Made by a program: the position numbers and the translations under genes. Positions 50,341 to 63,485 of a DNA stretch of 64,000 nt are shown piece after piece. Origin of the DNA: Lucifuga dentata (Eukaryota > Chordata > Actinopteri > Ophidiiformes > Bythitidae); NCBI GenBank assembly GCA_014773175.1, contig VXCM01000901.1, forward strand, positions 315,662 through 379,661. Direction: 5' to 3'. Each line of letters starts with the position of its first letter. Within the stretch, counting starts at the first letter, position 1. The notes beneath the pieces are model-generated. The model made no database searches. It worked only from the letters and a program-made list of their open reading frames with translations, and was not told where the DNA came from.

Positions 50341-50459
50341 GTGAGTAGTGTACACAGTGCTGTTATAGTCACTCTCTCCACTAATGCCAAGCTCTGGCAT
50401 ACGCACATACTCTTTGTCACACACTTTTGAAATCTAAGTTTGTTCAATTGTGTCCCAAG
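50341..50459 (+). other. grin2a: Short 119-bp intron between the two grin2a-like coding exons
   Basis: The intron is needed: reading through 50341 gives unrelated residues and a stop at 50428-50430, whereas removing 119 bp restores a continuous GluN2 ATD. The boundaries are GTGAGT ... CCCAAG, phase 0, with only a modest pyrimidine tract. Confidence 0.88.
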
Positions 50460-50618
50460 GTGTGTGAGCTTCTGTCACGCACTCGTCTCCATGGCATTGT
50501 GTTTGCCGATGGCACCGATCAGGAGGCCATTGCCCAGATCCTTGACTTTCTCTCCGTCCAGACACAACTTCCAGTCCTGGGAGTCCATGGAGGGTCATCA
50601 ATGATAATGGCTGACAAG
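50460..50618 (+). CDS. grin2a: Second coding exon of the grin2a-like gene (ATD)
   Basis: This 159-bp exon encodes 53 residues of the extracellular amino-terminal domain, from [12 protein letters not shown] to [10 protein letters not shown]. Its acceptor is gtcccaag|GTG and its donor is AAG|GTGAGG, both phase 0, so it joins the upstream exon without a shift (...VITQ|VCEL...). By hand comparison about 35 of 53 residues match human GluN2A and about 37 match GluN2B. The cysteine at residue 75 aligns with GluN2A C87, part of an ATD disulfide. The histidine in GVHGG (residue 116) aligns with GluN2A H128, a zinc-site ligand. The exon ends exactly where human GRIN2A coding exon 1 ends (codon 138). 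Human encodes both segments in one exon, so the 119-bp intron upstream is a difference. The next exon (FFQFG...) is not visible in the window, so the gene is incomplete here. Confidence 0.92.
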
Positions 50619-51100
50619 GTGAGGCGACCATTTTTTAAAAATGTCCTGGCATACTGGCAAACTCACTCCATCTGAAATGCATCGCACAGTTCAACATAAT
50701 CCAGTAAATTAACCATTCCAACAACCCAAAATATTCTGAAAGATCCCACTTTAGGGATATATTTTATGTATTCAGATGGTAAGCTTAAATATATGTTTTC
50801 CTGTGAGTTACTTCATGCTCTTCTCAATGAATGTTCATTTTTGTAAAGTCAAAAATAGCCAAAAGAAAACAATAATCCTCCACTGAAAACTGATTAGAAA
50901 ATGACCGCTGGATGGTCATGGAAGCTATTTTGGGTTTCCAGGTCTGCTCTGTCAGATTATTTTTGATATTAGGACAGAGACAGCTAACAGTGTATGTAGG
51001 TAAATAATACAAATGATTGGACTGAAGGCTGATATCCACTGAACAATTTTATGTTGTTTAGCCATTTAAAGCCAGATATTTAAAATATTTAAAAGGATTA

Positions 51101-51400
51101 GTTCGAATCAAATTTATTTGTATCACCCAATATCACATACAGTGTCTCAAAGGGCTTCACAGGCCCACACAGCAACAGTTTCCAAATAATACCAGGCTGT
51201 CTAAGATGTCAAGGAAACGGATCATATAAAAACTTGAGAGAGGCAATTTGTAGAAAGGTCCCTTCTCTTCAAGTGGCCATTCGAACAGTAGGAGTCCACA
51301 ATAGAGCAGTAAATCTAACATCCTAAAAAGTCTGTGAGATGGTCTGGTGAAAGGTATCACAACAGAGTCCAATGAAGGAGTCAAATGTAAGAATCCAAAA
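51101..51400 (-). mobile_element. Retroelement 3' region, minus strand
   Basis: ATCAAATTTATTTGTATCAC, ATACAGTGTCTCAAAGGGCT and CACAGCAACAG are recognisable on the minus strand as a teleost LINE-type 3' end. The distal boundary is a guess. Confidence 0.5.
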
Positions 51401-51464
51401 GAAAAATTCTCTATAAATGAGTAAAGTGGCACCACAGATAATATGATATATGGGGAGCTTTATT

Positions 51465-51468
<4 letters not shown>

Positions 51469-51499
<31 letters not shown>
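51469..51499. repeat. (TG)n microsatellite
   Basis: About 15 TG units. Confidence 0.9.
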
Positions 51500-51500
<1 letters not shown>

Positions 51501-51964
51501 CATGACAATTGTTTAAATTGTTCTGTAAATGTGTTATAATGTCTTTTTGCATGGTCAAAAACCTAGCATTGCCAAAAAACACACAGGGCCATAACTGCTC
51601 ACTTGGATACCAGAGGAAAAGATTTCTAGTTTATAAAGGTAAAACAGAAATCTTTAAGGTTGTTTTTTTTTTCTTTTTGTGTGTGTGATGCACAGTGCAA
51701 TCTTTTGGTTGTACATCTCTTTCTTATCTGAATTCTCTCTTTGTGGTTACTGACACTGCAGACCTTTCTGACTGACTGAAAAACCTTTGATAAAAATAAA
51801 ACTGATTCTTTAGCTTTTAAATCTCTCAGGGCAAAGCAGCCAAAATACAGGAACCAATAAATGCCGCAGTACAGCAGCATTTTGAAGTACTAGTTGACAG
51901 GGATCCACGGTGTGGGTATATGTATGAAAAAAAATAAAACAAGAGAAAGAAGTAGAGAGAGAGG

Positions 51965-52205
51965 GAGAGAGAGTAACAGTTGAGGCTTGAAGTGAGGTTT
52001 GTAACATGAAGGTCAGTGTTTGAACCCCCTGCTGAGTATATCAAGATGGGGAAATGAATAAATTGTGCTTTTCCTTCCATCACTGGCAACTGTTGATGTG
52101 CCCCTAAATGAGGCACTTAACCCCCAGCTGCTCTAATTGAGCTGCTCCGTGGCCAACAGAAAAAGACTGTGGTCCTTCTTGGCAGCCCCCAGGTGTGCGT
52201 GTGAC
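51965..52205 (+). mobile_element. Degenerate tRNA-derived SINE
   Basis: GTCAGTGTTTGAACCCCCTG is a decayed B box. The sequence after it (GAGGCACTTAACCCCCAGCT and neighbours) matches the body of a common teleost tRNA-derived SINE. The A box is poorly preserved. Boundaries are approximate. Confidence 0.55.
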
Positions 52206-53253
52206 CACATCTAACCTGTAAGTTAGCAGCAAGCTGCAGCTATTCCACAGGTTTTATCTGTAAATCAAAATCTGCTTGGTGGTTGAAATATGAGAAGAAA
52301 AACAACCTACTGGCAAGGGAATATAGAAACAATGCATATAGTATATATTTATGCAGTGATTCCCATTTCCATTGAGAACCATTTTCTATCAAAGGTTAAA
52401 AAATATAAATTAGTCCACATTAAGGTCAGTGGATTGCCTAGACTAACTGGGATTGTTTTTGGAAGCCAGCATTACTATTTAGTTACAGATAAATGTAGTT
52501 CTGGATGCCAAACACCATACGTGGCTCTCAGTTCAAAACCTTGGTAAATTAAATTTGTCCTATCTGCCTGATTAGATAATATTAGGGGTGAAAAAAAAAA
52601 CTTAATAATACATGTAATTTAATTTAATAATACATGTGATTTGGGTGAAATGACACCAAAGCCAAGGCAATCCTGGACAAACCTGTTTTGCAATGAAAGC
52701 TGATTCTTTAAGTTCTAACTTGCTTTCAAGCCTTCAGTGCATCAGACTGCAGCTCATGAGACCAATTCCATATAAACAGATTTCATACCAAGAGAATTAC
52801 ACACATAAACATTCATATTCACATGCACATAACATTTTGTTAGCATTACAATAATCAACTAAAAATTAATAAATGAAAGAATAAGTGTATAGAAAGACAT
52901 TCATGCATAAGTATGTTTTGATTATTGTATGTAATTCAAAACAAAACTTTGATCTATTAGCCTGGGACAAACCCTGAAAGCCTTGCTGACGTGAATGTTG
53001 TTTTTGCATTCGTGTTTGCCTACACATTAGTTTTTATGCCTGTACCTATGCCAGCAATGCTCAAAATGAATTTCTCCCTTGGTGGAACAGCCCCAACAAA
53101 TCAAAGAATCTTTGCTGTTGAACAATTCAAAGTGTTATTCCATCCATTATAGGTTGCAAAACCTATTTTGTCTCAATGAAAACAAATGAATCATTGTCAC
53201 TCAGGTCAGTCCTCATCCACTCGGTTTTTTTATGCTTTTTGTCTTTCACTGTT

Positions 53254-53256
<3 letters not shown>

Positions 53257-53302
<46 letters not shown>

Positions 53303-53305
53303 CGC
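53257..53305. repeat. (TC)n microsatellite
   Basis: About 21 TC units ending in CGCTCGCT. Confidence 0.9.
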
Positions 53306-53752
53306 TTCTCACCATCCCATAAAATCCATGTTACTATGGACTATGGAACAGTCTGTAGCGTTCTGTGGGAAGCTGGATGCTGTTCTGTGAAAAAGGACAC
53401 AAGTTTAGGAGAGCTGGCAGAGATGGGTAAAGAAAGGAGGTGTAAACCCAGGAGAGGAACAGGATTAGTTAGAAATGCTGCACTTCCATTATGGAGGAAA
53501 CACTTTGGGAAATAAAAATGTTGTTAGCTTTACCTCAACTCATATATGCTCACTCATTCACCACCACCCTTGTTCGCCTCTTCATCTGACTTCCCACTTG
53601 GTGTGTTGGGGATTGTGGGTGGGGGTTGAGGTCACAGCATGTAGCATAAGAGAACATGTTCAAATGCTGAAAGGTTGTAAATTAAACATGCATGCTCGTT
53701 CTGCTTTGCGCTGCCACTGAGGTGGATGCTACCCTTGGTGTCTGCGTATTTG

Positions 53753-53754
<2 letters not shown>

Positions 53755-53796
<42 letters not shown>
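53755..53796. repeat. (TG)n microsatellite
   Basis: About 17 TG units with one TA near the end. Confidence 0.9.
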
Positions 53797-54559
53797 CTTC
53801 CCAGCCCGGGATGTCCCATAACTGTAGGGGCCATTTGCCCAGCTTCTCTGCTGAGTCACTTTAATATTTAACACCTGCTCCCCTCACCTGCTGTCACTTG
53901 CAGAAGATGCACCACTGTGTCATTCACTCACTGTCCTTCCTCCCTTCACCTTTAATTCTTTCTCCTACATGTCTCATGTTTTTTCCGCCCAATCTCTTTA
54001 TTTGTTCCTTCTCTCCTGTTTCCATCTCTCGGTTTCCCCATTTCCCATCTCCAATGCCATGCTATTCTTCTTTTCTGTCTTTTCCTATTGCTATGTCTCT
54101 CACTCTTCTTGTGTCTCTATACTCTTGCATCCACATTTGCTATTCTCTAGTGGCTCAGGTTGTAAGAGAATCAGCCAGCTGTAAGGCTTTGGGAAAACTG
54201 GCGACCCATGAGCCACTGCGAAGCAAGATTGGCTGATGATTTTATGTATGTGTGTCTGTGTGTGAGAGAAAAAGAAAGATAGAGATAGAGACAGAGATAG
54301 AGATAGAGAGATATGTAAAGAGAGGAATAGCAGGAGGGAAAAAAGAGAAACAAAGTAGCTGGGTTAGTATGGTTACTATGGTGACTAAACCAGACTAAGG
54401 GATTTAGTTCTGTTCTGCTTGCTGCTAAGATTCTCTGGCTGCATTTACACAACAGGTCTTTCTGCCCATTTGCTTCGCCTACCCTCAGACACAGCTTGCA
54501 GTATTCATGGGTCTGAGCCGGTGAGGAATCATGTTCTTGTTGCTGCAATAGCATCTCCT

Positions 54560-54735
54560 GTTGGTTGGTCGGGGCACCTGTGTGGAGGAGGGATGTGGTG
54601 GGAGGGATAGCCTGGACTATCGTCCCCTACTAATGAAGCTCCATGCTCGGAAATGAAAAGAAGCAGCTGTCCTGACTCCCTGTGTATCAGAGGAGACACG
54701 TGTCTGTCTACATCCTCCACAGGGTGTAGACTCAA
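54560..54735 (+). repeat. Teleost interspersed repeat fragment (SINE-like)
   Basis: GGTTGGTCGGGGCACCTGTG, AAAAGAAGCAGCTGTCCTGA and TATCAGAGGAGACACGTG are segments I recognise from a frequent fish repeat. Both ends are diverged and no terminal structure was seen. Confidence 0.45.
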
Positions 54736-55228
54736 ATTCTGGAGTTTATACTTGAAACAACCCACAATACTGCATGTACAGTACATATATAAAGACATAA
54801 GGTGTATGCTTACAAGCAGGATGGAAATTATGATGATCATGTGGGAGGGTTAGTTATTATGGCTTGTAGCTTGTAAGGCCTTGTGCTGTATACAGGATTG
54901 TATATCACACATTTTACAGTATATGATGAAATTTACTAGAACGTCTGTTATAATGTCTTTAACAGTGTCCTGCAAAGCTAAGTCATAGTACAGTACATAA
55001 AAAGGCAACGTTTATATGTAATATTGTACATGGTACCCTAAACATTGTTTAAATAAAATGGAGTAAAATATAAGATAGGCACTACCAGCAAATACCTATT
55101 AATCTCTTTATAGTTTGTGTAATTCCTGTTATATTGCATGATAATAGTTAGCGACTCACAGAAAATAAATTTGGTCTCAAGCTGTTCACCAGCTACGCAC
55201 CCGCAATGAGATCATAAAAAAATTTAAA

Positions 55229-55260
55229 ATGATGATGAGATTTTCATATCTCATCATCAT
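55229..55260. repeat. 12-bp foldback built on ATG/CAT triplets
   Basis: ATGATGATGAGA and TCTCATCATCAT are exact reverse complements with an 8-nt spacer, next to an AT/CA microsatellite. Confidence 0.75.
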
Positions 55261-55283
55261 CATTCTGTGAGCTCTTTGCATGT

Positions 55284-55370
55284 TATATATATATATATAT
55301 ATAATATATATAGATAGATATACATATATATATATAGACACACACACACACACACAGACACACACACAAG
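55284..55370. repeat. (TA)n, (GATA) and (CA)n composite tract
   Basis: A TA run, a TAGATAGATA segment, a second TA run and a CA run. Confidence 0.9.
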
Positions 55371-58300
55371 CTTTGTGTAATGACTTGACTGTGACGTGAT
55401 GCACTATGGAACTTATCAGTTCAAAGGAAAAATGATCTACTTTCTCACTTCTCATCATGTTCTTTTTTCTTGGAGTACTTTTCATTTTTTTTTTTTTTAA
55501 AGATAATGGAAATATTTATTGTAGTTGTGGCTGTCGAGACAGTCAAGCCTCACCATCCCTTTTTATATTTGACTGCTTTTTATCTTTGGAAGGCGATGCT
55601 CACTTTACTTTTGGCTTGGAGTCACACACACTTTTATGTTTTAGCACAAACTTTTGGGTTCTGTTCATGTGTAAGGTACATGGGCTCCCTTTTCCTCTAA
55701 CTCTATGATCCTCATGCATCTTTACAAATGCCATTGGTAATAACTGGATTGGTAATAACATTGGGGTAATCATGTACGAACCTTTAAAACAATTAATATT
55801 AAAGAAAATTAATGATTTGCATGCCAGGTGGTCTTGCTACTTGATCAAATTCTTTCCTCCATATGGAGAATGACTGTGTGTGGACATGTTAGATGACTAC
55901 GACTGTCAGTAAATTATGAAGAAAGAACAGGCTTTGATTTTTAAACAGTAGTAGCAAGGGAAGTGATCTCCTAAAGCACTTTGCAGTCTAATATTTTCCC
56001 CATACCATATACAATCATGGAAATATTCAAGTTGAATTTATTAATTAATATGGATAATTTAACAATATTTTAATCACATTTAATAATTTAACAATTAAAC
56101 TAATTTATTAATCGTAATTGATAATTCATATGAATGTTCAGTCTCTCCTTTTACAAGCATATTGCTGTAAAAACATATGCAAACATTGTTACAATACACA
56201 ATAGTCTGATTTAATTATAATGTACTTGAGTGCTATCTATGTGATCTGCTGTGTGAGCCACTAAGTGCAGGAAAAATACAAATTCAAGCCCAAGAGAAGT
56301 GAGGGACAGCAGTAAGCTGAGAAAAATACTGTGATTTAGTTAACTAGTAACACAAGAAATAGTTACTGCATTGCTGGTCGTTTGGCTTGTGTTGTGGATT
56401 TCTGAATAGATGTTCTGTAAAGTAAACTTTAATTTGCTGCAGCATTCTTTGCAGCTGTCATTGAAGTGGTTTTCATAAAAACTTTTGTCTAATCTCTCTC
56501 TCTCTCTCTCTCCCTCTCTCTCTCTGGCTTTCTCTTCCTCTTCCTCAATCATTCACATTCACTCTCTCTCACTCTGCAGCAGTTGGATGACATACATTGT
56601 ATGGTGTTGTTTCATCATTGAATTTCCACTGTTGATTCCTTGTCTGTGTTTTGGCAGGAGAGTTATTTTTCATAGCTATTGCCTGCTTGCTATTACTAAA
56701 AACTTGAGAGGAAGGTGTGTCTCTGTCTTATTATCTCCTTCTCTCTGCCTGATATAGTTGCATATCCTCAGTAAAACTGATTGCAGTTAGATAAAGTTGG
56801 TGACTCATAGATATAAAATAGAATTTGTTTAATTTTATTCCATTTTCTTCTATGGCAGCCCTAATGTATCATGCTGACAATGTCTCCTACAAATGCCAAC
56901 GCCATACCTACAATGGTGCTACAAGTTTTACACTTACTTTGTCTGACCTTAAATTGTCAATTCAAATGCCTCTGCAGCACCAATTAATGAAATGTTGGTT
57001 TTTACCAGTCAATTCTATATATTACCATTTCTTCCACCTATATTTGTCATAGCAATGACCTTAAATGCGTAATATTTCTGGAGGTGCTGCACTGTCATTT
57101 TTCCAGTGTAAATCATGAGTGTTGCTCACAGTAAATATGGGCAAACGCTTTACATCTGAACAAATGATGCAAATCCTTACTACATGTTGTTACAGCAAAC
57201 ATCCCTCCTGTCAATCAGGGAACTAATCTATCAGCTATTGTGCCCAAAAGACACAAATCACAAAATCACTGCAGCAGCTACATTCATGTGAACAAACAAG
57301 AAAGAAAAATCACTTTTTGTTGTATCTTGATGAAGCTTGGTGGTGTCCTGGAGCAATAGAGAACAACAATACCCTCATTTAAAAAAAAAAAAAAAAAAAA
57401 AAGCTGCTCTATGCTCTGGGCAAAATCACACAGATCTGCTGACATTCAGCAAATACCCTGTAGTGGATTATTGCTCAAACAAATGAAGGAATGATTTCCC
57501 TCCAGTAATGTAATCCAGTGTGTGACTAACACAACCACATAAAACAATAACTGCTTTGGCCATTTATATGACCTGTTAACTGAGTGAATGCACTATGATG
57601 CATAATGGAGCAGCTGGTTTTGTTTTCTGGTCAGATTGTTTACATTTGTATCATGGTAGTAGTTGCGACCTGCACAAAATGGCTAAAAATTGCAGGTAGA
57701 TCCACAAATCCAATTTTGAAGTTTTTGTCTAAAGTTGTGAGGACCACTGCTTGACTATACCTCACTTGCCATAACATACAGGATAGATGATATGGTGAGT
57801 GGTCCTTGGTTAGCCACATCACCATAGTTAATCCCTTCATGTTTTATGAAGATCTTGATAGTAAAGAATTACAGAGTTATAAAAGCACATAGGCAGCTCT
57901 ATAGTAATAAAACAGGCAAGGTCATGTGCATGGCCTTCATTTTTCTGAAAGCATCCATAGAGACTACTCAGACTTTCAGTCAAGCTACACATAAAGAGTG
58001 GGTAATACTCAGGAAAAGTAGATTTCTGGAGGTAGCTGGTTGTTTGTGCATTGCAGGATGAGAGAAGTCATGTAGCCACGCAGCAGCTATCCTTTGGAAG
58101 CTATGAATGAACTTGAACATTTTTCATGTATTGCTAACCAGGAAGAATAAACTCTTTATAAAGATAGAGACATTTGTTGAGCGTTCTCCTATTGCCTTCA
58201 TGTACTGTATATGCTGGATGGTGATCGTTGGAGAAATGTCATCATTTTGGTGCAGAATGCGGTCACTCCCAAACACACCACATCATCTATCACACAAAGA

Positions 58301-59861
58301 CTTCATGGAGTGTAATTAACCCCCATTTAACCACTCTTTTGTCTTGAAAAAGAAAAGTGTATCAGCGCCACCCCATCAGCAAGACAACCTGAAGCTATTT
58401 TTCAGCTACACCAGCCTCACAGCTCAGGTGTGACGCTTGCAGGGCATTCAGGCATACACTGAGGTTAGTGATGCCCAAGAACCTTAGTTAGACTTGGAGA
58501 TAAGGGAGTAAAGTGTGTCTGATTTGTGGTACAGTTCAAAGAAACTCAGATTTACAGCAATCTCTGCAAAAAAGTTTCCTGTACATGCAGCCACAAGGTG
58601 TGACAAATGTCTGTGTGGGCATACTGTATATACAACTATAACACCAACCATGTGAAAGCATAGTCAGAGTTTCCACCAAACAAAAAGAACAGGAAAAGAA
58701 TATTACACAAGAGGCACTTGTGTTAAAAGTGTCCAAGAACCTTGGCTCTCAGCAACGTCTGACTCTAGATAAAATGTTCTATTTCAACCCAGACCTCACA
58801 CAGTAATCAGCTCCATTAGAAACACAGTGACATCAAATTAAGCTGGAGAAAACTAGCAGAGGTTTTAACTTGTGATATTTTGCACGTCTAAAGTCAGCCA
58901 TACTGCTGATCTTGTCACCCAAGTAACATTTTTATTTCACAGTGGAGATTAATGTGTGTGTGAGGGAGCAAGTACGGCATTTGAGGAGTTTTTATTTTTA
59001 AAGATATTTCAGCTTGGTTTGAGCTGGAGACTGAGATAATGAGAAAGATTTAATGTATTTCTTATGTTGCATGACTATAAATTCATGCCATACATTAAAA
59101 CAAGATGATAACTCTTATTTCACATAGTTGTTTTAAATCAGTTGTTAGAATTATGTATGAAATGTATGTAAAAGTTTATAGTTAACTGCAAGTACAAAGT
59201 ATCAAACATTTGCATAATACAATGTAATCTTTGAAAGTTAACACTGTGCAATTCTCAAATGACAACCACGGGGCAGTTCTATGAGCTCTTTATCAACAAA
59301 GTGGAGAGAACAAACATACTTGCTTTGGTGGATATTATAATTTCAAAGCCACAGGCCATGCAATTTAATTTTCTCATTCAAGGGCATAGAATGCAAGCGT
59401 AAGACACAGAGAATGGATATTTCTTGAGAAGTTGAAATTCTACACAAAATGTTTCCAAAAATGTTTCTTTGAATTGTTGTGGCTTGCCAACAACAGCACA
59501 AGCTGAACTTCAGTTAGCTCCGTCTCTGCAGGTCATAGAAGAGTTCTGGGGAACTCTAATGTGCATGAGGCCACAGCGAATCTTCAAGACCAGGTCTATT
59601 ATGAGAAAATGAAAACAACCAAGTACCATCTCACCAACAAATCATCAACTCAAAGAAAAAAATCATAGGAGAAACCTGGTGTGAATGTGTGCTGTACTGA
59701 AATTTAAAAGTTTACAGTACAAGCATGAAGAGTGATTTGATACCCATGCAGAACAGAAAAAGCATAGTGTGCACACAGGTGGTTGGGTAATTTTCAAAAA
59801 CAAAATTAATTCTAAATTAAAAGAGAATACTAATTAATCTTTAAAAACTGTTTCTTGATTG

Positions 59862-59891
59862 AGCTCATTTTATTTGTTGATAAAATGAGCT
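59862..59891. repeat. Perfect 11-bp foldback
   Basis: AGCTCATTTTA (59862-59872) and TAAAATGAGCT (59881-59891) are separated by 8 nt. Confidence 0.75.
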
Positions 59892-60977
59892 AAATATCCA
59901 TAGATTCCAATTGTTTTGATTCTCTGCAGAAATTTCCACAGACATTTGATGTACCACCAGGGGGGCACTTCATGTACATGTACCACAGATACAAAGTTCT
60001 AAATTGTCTGATTCAAACAGAAAGATGTAACAGATGACACTTGAGATTTATCTGCTTGTGTACCCCCCCCCGGGCCTTTGTATTTTGCCCTTGCTCCTGA
60101 AAGCGCCTGTGTATAGCTCTAGTTTTGGCAGCCTGGAATGCTGTTCTCATCTCTCCTAGTGCTCTTAGTTCCCAGAGGTGAGGAGAGCAGAATGAGAGAT
60201 ATCTTGGCATACTTCGCCTGCATCTGCTGTGTCAAATATGTCACCAGATGATGGGAAAACACTTGTCTGCTACCTCTTGCTACTGTGACACAGGCTTTAA
60301 TGGATGTTATTGACATGCTGCTCCTGTGACTTACTCATAGTATTAAGGCTGAAAATTGAGTGTCCATTAAGTGACAGAAAGCGACACAGTGCATGTGGCC
60401 TATTTCTGTTACAGTTATTGTCGCTGCAAAAACACAACTTTATGCTTTATTACAAGCTACATTTAGTGTTATGACTTTTCCATTACTTCAGTGGCAAGGA
60501 AGCTCTGGAACATTTCTGGGAAGCTGTGGTAAGCCCTTCACTTGCTGCATTTTAATAGAGCTTTAAGTCAGAGACTGACTAAAGTTGAGAGGGCCATAAA
60601 AATGATACTGGATTAGTAATGATCCTGATTTTTAATTAACTTGAGATCTGTCCATCCTGACAATCAGGTGGCTGGGTCAGGACCAGGGGTTCTGTTGTGT
60701 GAAAGATGCTTTAAAACATTACACTCTTGAGGATGTTATATCTGCTTAAAATGGATTTTTAAGGTAAAACAACAATTTTTAATCTTAACCAAATTAGAAT
60801 CATTAAAAAAAAAAAAAAAACTTTATTGGCAGTGTAGCTGCACGTGTCTGTTTATGTGTCTGTGTCCTGTTTATCTGTCTGTGTTGGCAGCAAATCTCAG
60901 TTACTGTTGTGTGCTTGTTGGAAACGGATGCTGGAGATGTCAGTTTCTCCTCTGCAGTGCTGCTGTTGCTGTTTAGC

Positions 60978-61016
<39 letters not shown>

Positions 61017-61055
61017 TGTCTGTCTGGCTGGCTGTCTGTCTGTCCTGTGTGCCTG
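60978..61055. repeat. (TG)n and TGTC/TGGC tract
   Basis: A TG run followed by TGTCTGTC and GGCTGGCTG units. Confidence 0.85.
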
Positions 61056-61344
61056 TCTGTCTGTATTTAGACACAGAACAGCAGGATGTCACTATCCATG
61101 TGTGTCTGTGTGTCTCGGCACACAGAGAATCACCTTGGCTGGACCAAGTGCGTTTGCACCAGTGTGCGCTTGTGTTCGCACATGTGTGAGAGTGTTTAGT
61201 GTACCCATTTGTGTTTATGTTTGGTTATGTGTGTAAGTGTGTGAGTGTGCATTAGTGTTCACAAATCACTCAAATCTATCAGCAGTCATCTCTGCTCAGC
61301 CTCAAACACACAACACTGCAGCAGTGATCCCACACAACCACACA

Positions 61345-61346
<2 letters not shown>

Positions 61347-61409
<63 letters not shown>

Positions 61410-61411
61410 TC
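61347..61411. repeat. (TTTC)n microsatellite
   Basis: About 16 uninterrupted TTTC units. Confidence 0.95.
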
Positions 61412-61678
61412 CTCTCTGTCTTACATGTCTGACTTTGCCTTTCATCAGCTGTTTATGACACCCCTTGCATGCATCCTTGTACAGTTTATGCTTTGCAGCA
61501 GCATCTCTTCCTTATATCCTTTTATTTTCCAGTCATCCTCCATGTCTTTTACTTGCTCTCTTTCTTCCTGTCACCTCATGCCAACTTTATCCACTTTCCT
61601 TTTTTCTTGTCATCCCCCCTGCTCTCCTCCTTCTCTCATGCCCCAGTTGGGGAGTACAATGAGAAAGAAATGGCAGTG

Positions 61679-61679
<1 letters not shown>

Positions 61680-61721
<42 letters not shown>

Positions 61722-61731
61722 TGTGTGTGTG
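61680..61731. repeat. (TG)n microsatellite
   Basis: About 26 TG units with one TA interruption. Confidence 0.95.
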
Positions 61732-61855
61732 ATGTCACCCTACAGCAGCTTTATAGTAGCTCCCTCATTTTTAATCCTTCTGCTCACAGACCATACTGCT
61801 ATTTTGAGATTCTATAAACCTTGTCAAAGGGAAGCAACTCCATATATGTACTGTG

Positions 61856-61856
<1 letters not shown>

Positions 61857-61919
<63 letters not shown>
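61857..61919. repeat. (TG)n microsatellite
   Basis: About 31 TG units. Confidence 0.95.
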
Positions 61920-61920
<1 letters not shown>

Positions 61921-63485
61921 AGGAAGAGTGAGGGAGTTACTGATTGAGTGGGTGAGTGACTGTGTGAGGGAGTTTGAGGAAAAAGAGGAATGAGTATTTA
62001 GGTAGACTTTTTATTTCTCTGTCAGCAGCTCTGTGTTTATTTATAGATTTATTCTTAGTCACTACATAGAAACAAATTTTAAACCCATCTTTAAGCAGAT
62101 GTATAGTTTACAAAAAATGCCTCTTCCAAAGAGGCTTTGTTTATTTGTTACTGTTTGTTTGACTGCTTATTTAGCAGAGTATCTCTATAAAACTAGAAAT
62201 TTCAGTTAAATTTGATAGAATTAACATTACTTGAGTTTTACATTTGCCATTCATTTGGATTCAGGAAATAGTCCACCTGTCTTCTTCCTGAACACAGTTT
62301 GAATATTTAAATGCTAAGCTGATGTGATGTTACTATAATAGGCAGGATCTCCAGACAATAAACAGACAATAAAACTGGCAATAAATCTGGTACAAAGTAT
62401 ATTATATGTCACTGTTGCCACACTATTATCATTTTTTCTAATCCTGAACTGTCTGAACTCTTGTCTTTCATCATATGCAAATGTGGCAGTGGCACAAAGG
62501 AATATTCTCTCTTGCTCCTTTGAACTTAGAAAGCTAAACAGAAAAGGTGCTGATTCAGTGTGTACATCAGGACTCTTAGGGGGAAAATTTATTCTGTGAC
62601 CTGCTGAAAGACATGCTGGACAAATATTAAGAGACAGTCAAAGTCATGCCAGCAATATACTTTTCTTAACTATCCTATAAGAAGAGCAATGACCCAAAGA
62701 TCCTGTTCAGCACTGGTGAATATGTTATGCTCAATTTCCTTATACTGGCACCAGCGTGTCTCCTATAAATGTCCCCTATGTTTTGCCTCCTTCCTTTTCA
62801 GTTTCAGTCATATATTCTGTCCTGAATTGCTGCAAGTCATTTCTTTCTTAATAGAGGCTGTTTGCTACATCTGTCCTCTTGACATTTTCTCCACAAGGCT
62901 CCTTATGGGGGTTCTTACAGTGAGTTCAGGTACCATCTCCAGTCCAGTCAGCTACTGCAACTTTTTCATCCTGTTTCATACTTGCATTGCATCTGCACCT
63001 TCTAAAAAAACCTAACTTAAATTAGACAATTTCAGCACTGATTTCAGCACTGAGCCTTACTTCTAAATTGCTGTTCTACATTCAGCAATGCCAGGATGTG
63101 TGTCTGACAATCACAACATGATGGAAATAATCAGTCATTAGGTTCATTTGAAACCACTTGACTGTTGGTTCTGGAGTTCTGGAGCCTGTTCTGTTCTTTT
63201 CATTAATTTATTTAGTTTTACAGAGACCATCTACATTAATTAACCTCACGCATAACCATGGTGTAAATGTATGTGATTTAGCCAAAAGAAGGCTAATTTT
63301 CATCTGTAGTCCCTGGGCAGTATTCCCTATGACTCCTTGATGTTGACTTCAAATGGTGTCTGCATCTTATCCTGGCTTGGCTCATGTAACTGCATTGAAA
63401 ATCTTTTTTGAAATTAAAATGTAATTTTGAAACATTGAAAGCAAACAAACATACTTTTTCTTTCTTGCTTAGAACAGAAGGTTAA

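Noticed and set aside
54149..54217. AGTGGCTCAGG...TGAGCCACT stem suggestive of a tRNA
   Set aside because: The 9-bp arms pair, but there is no B box (GGTTCGANTCC) or cloverleaf spacing, so it is not called a tRNA gene.
53898..54236. 112-aa frame rich in Ser, Pro, Phe and Leu
   Set aside because: It comes from a long pyrimidine-rich tract (53917-54135), which produces such composition automatically.
60844..61236. 130-aa Cys/Val-rich frame
   Set aside because: TG and TGTC repeat translation; no signal or domain beyond the repeat bias.
22223..61411. Tandem arrays considered as CRISPR or satellite structures
   Set aside because: Units are 2-4 bp without spacers: ordinary eukaryotic microsatellites.
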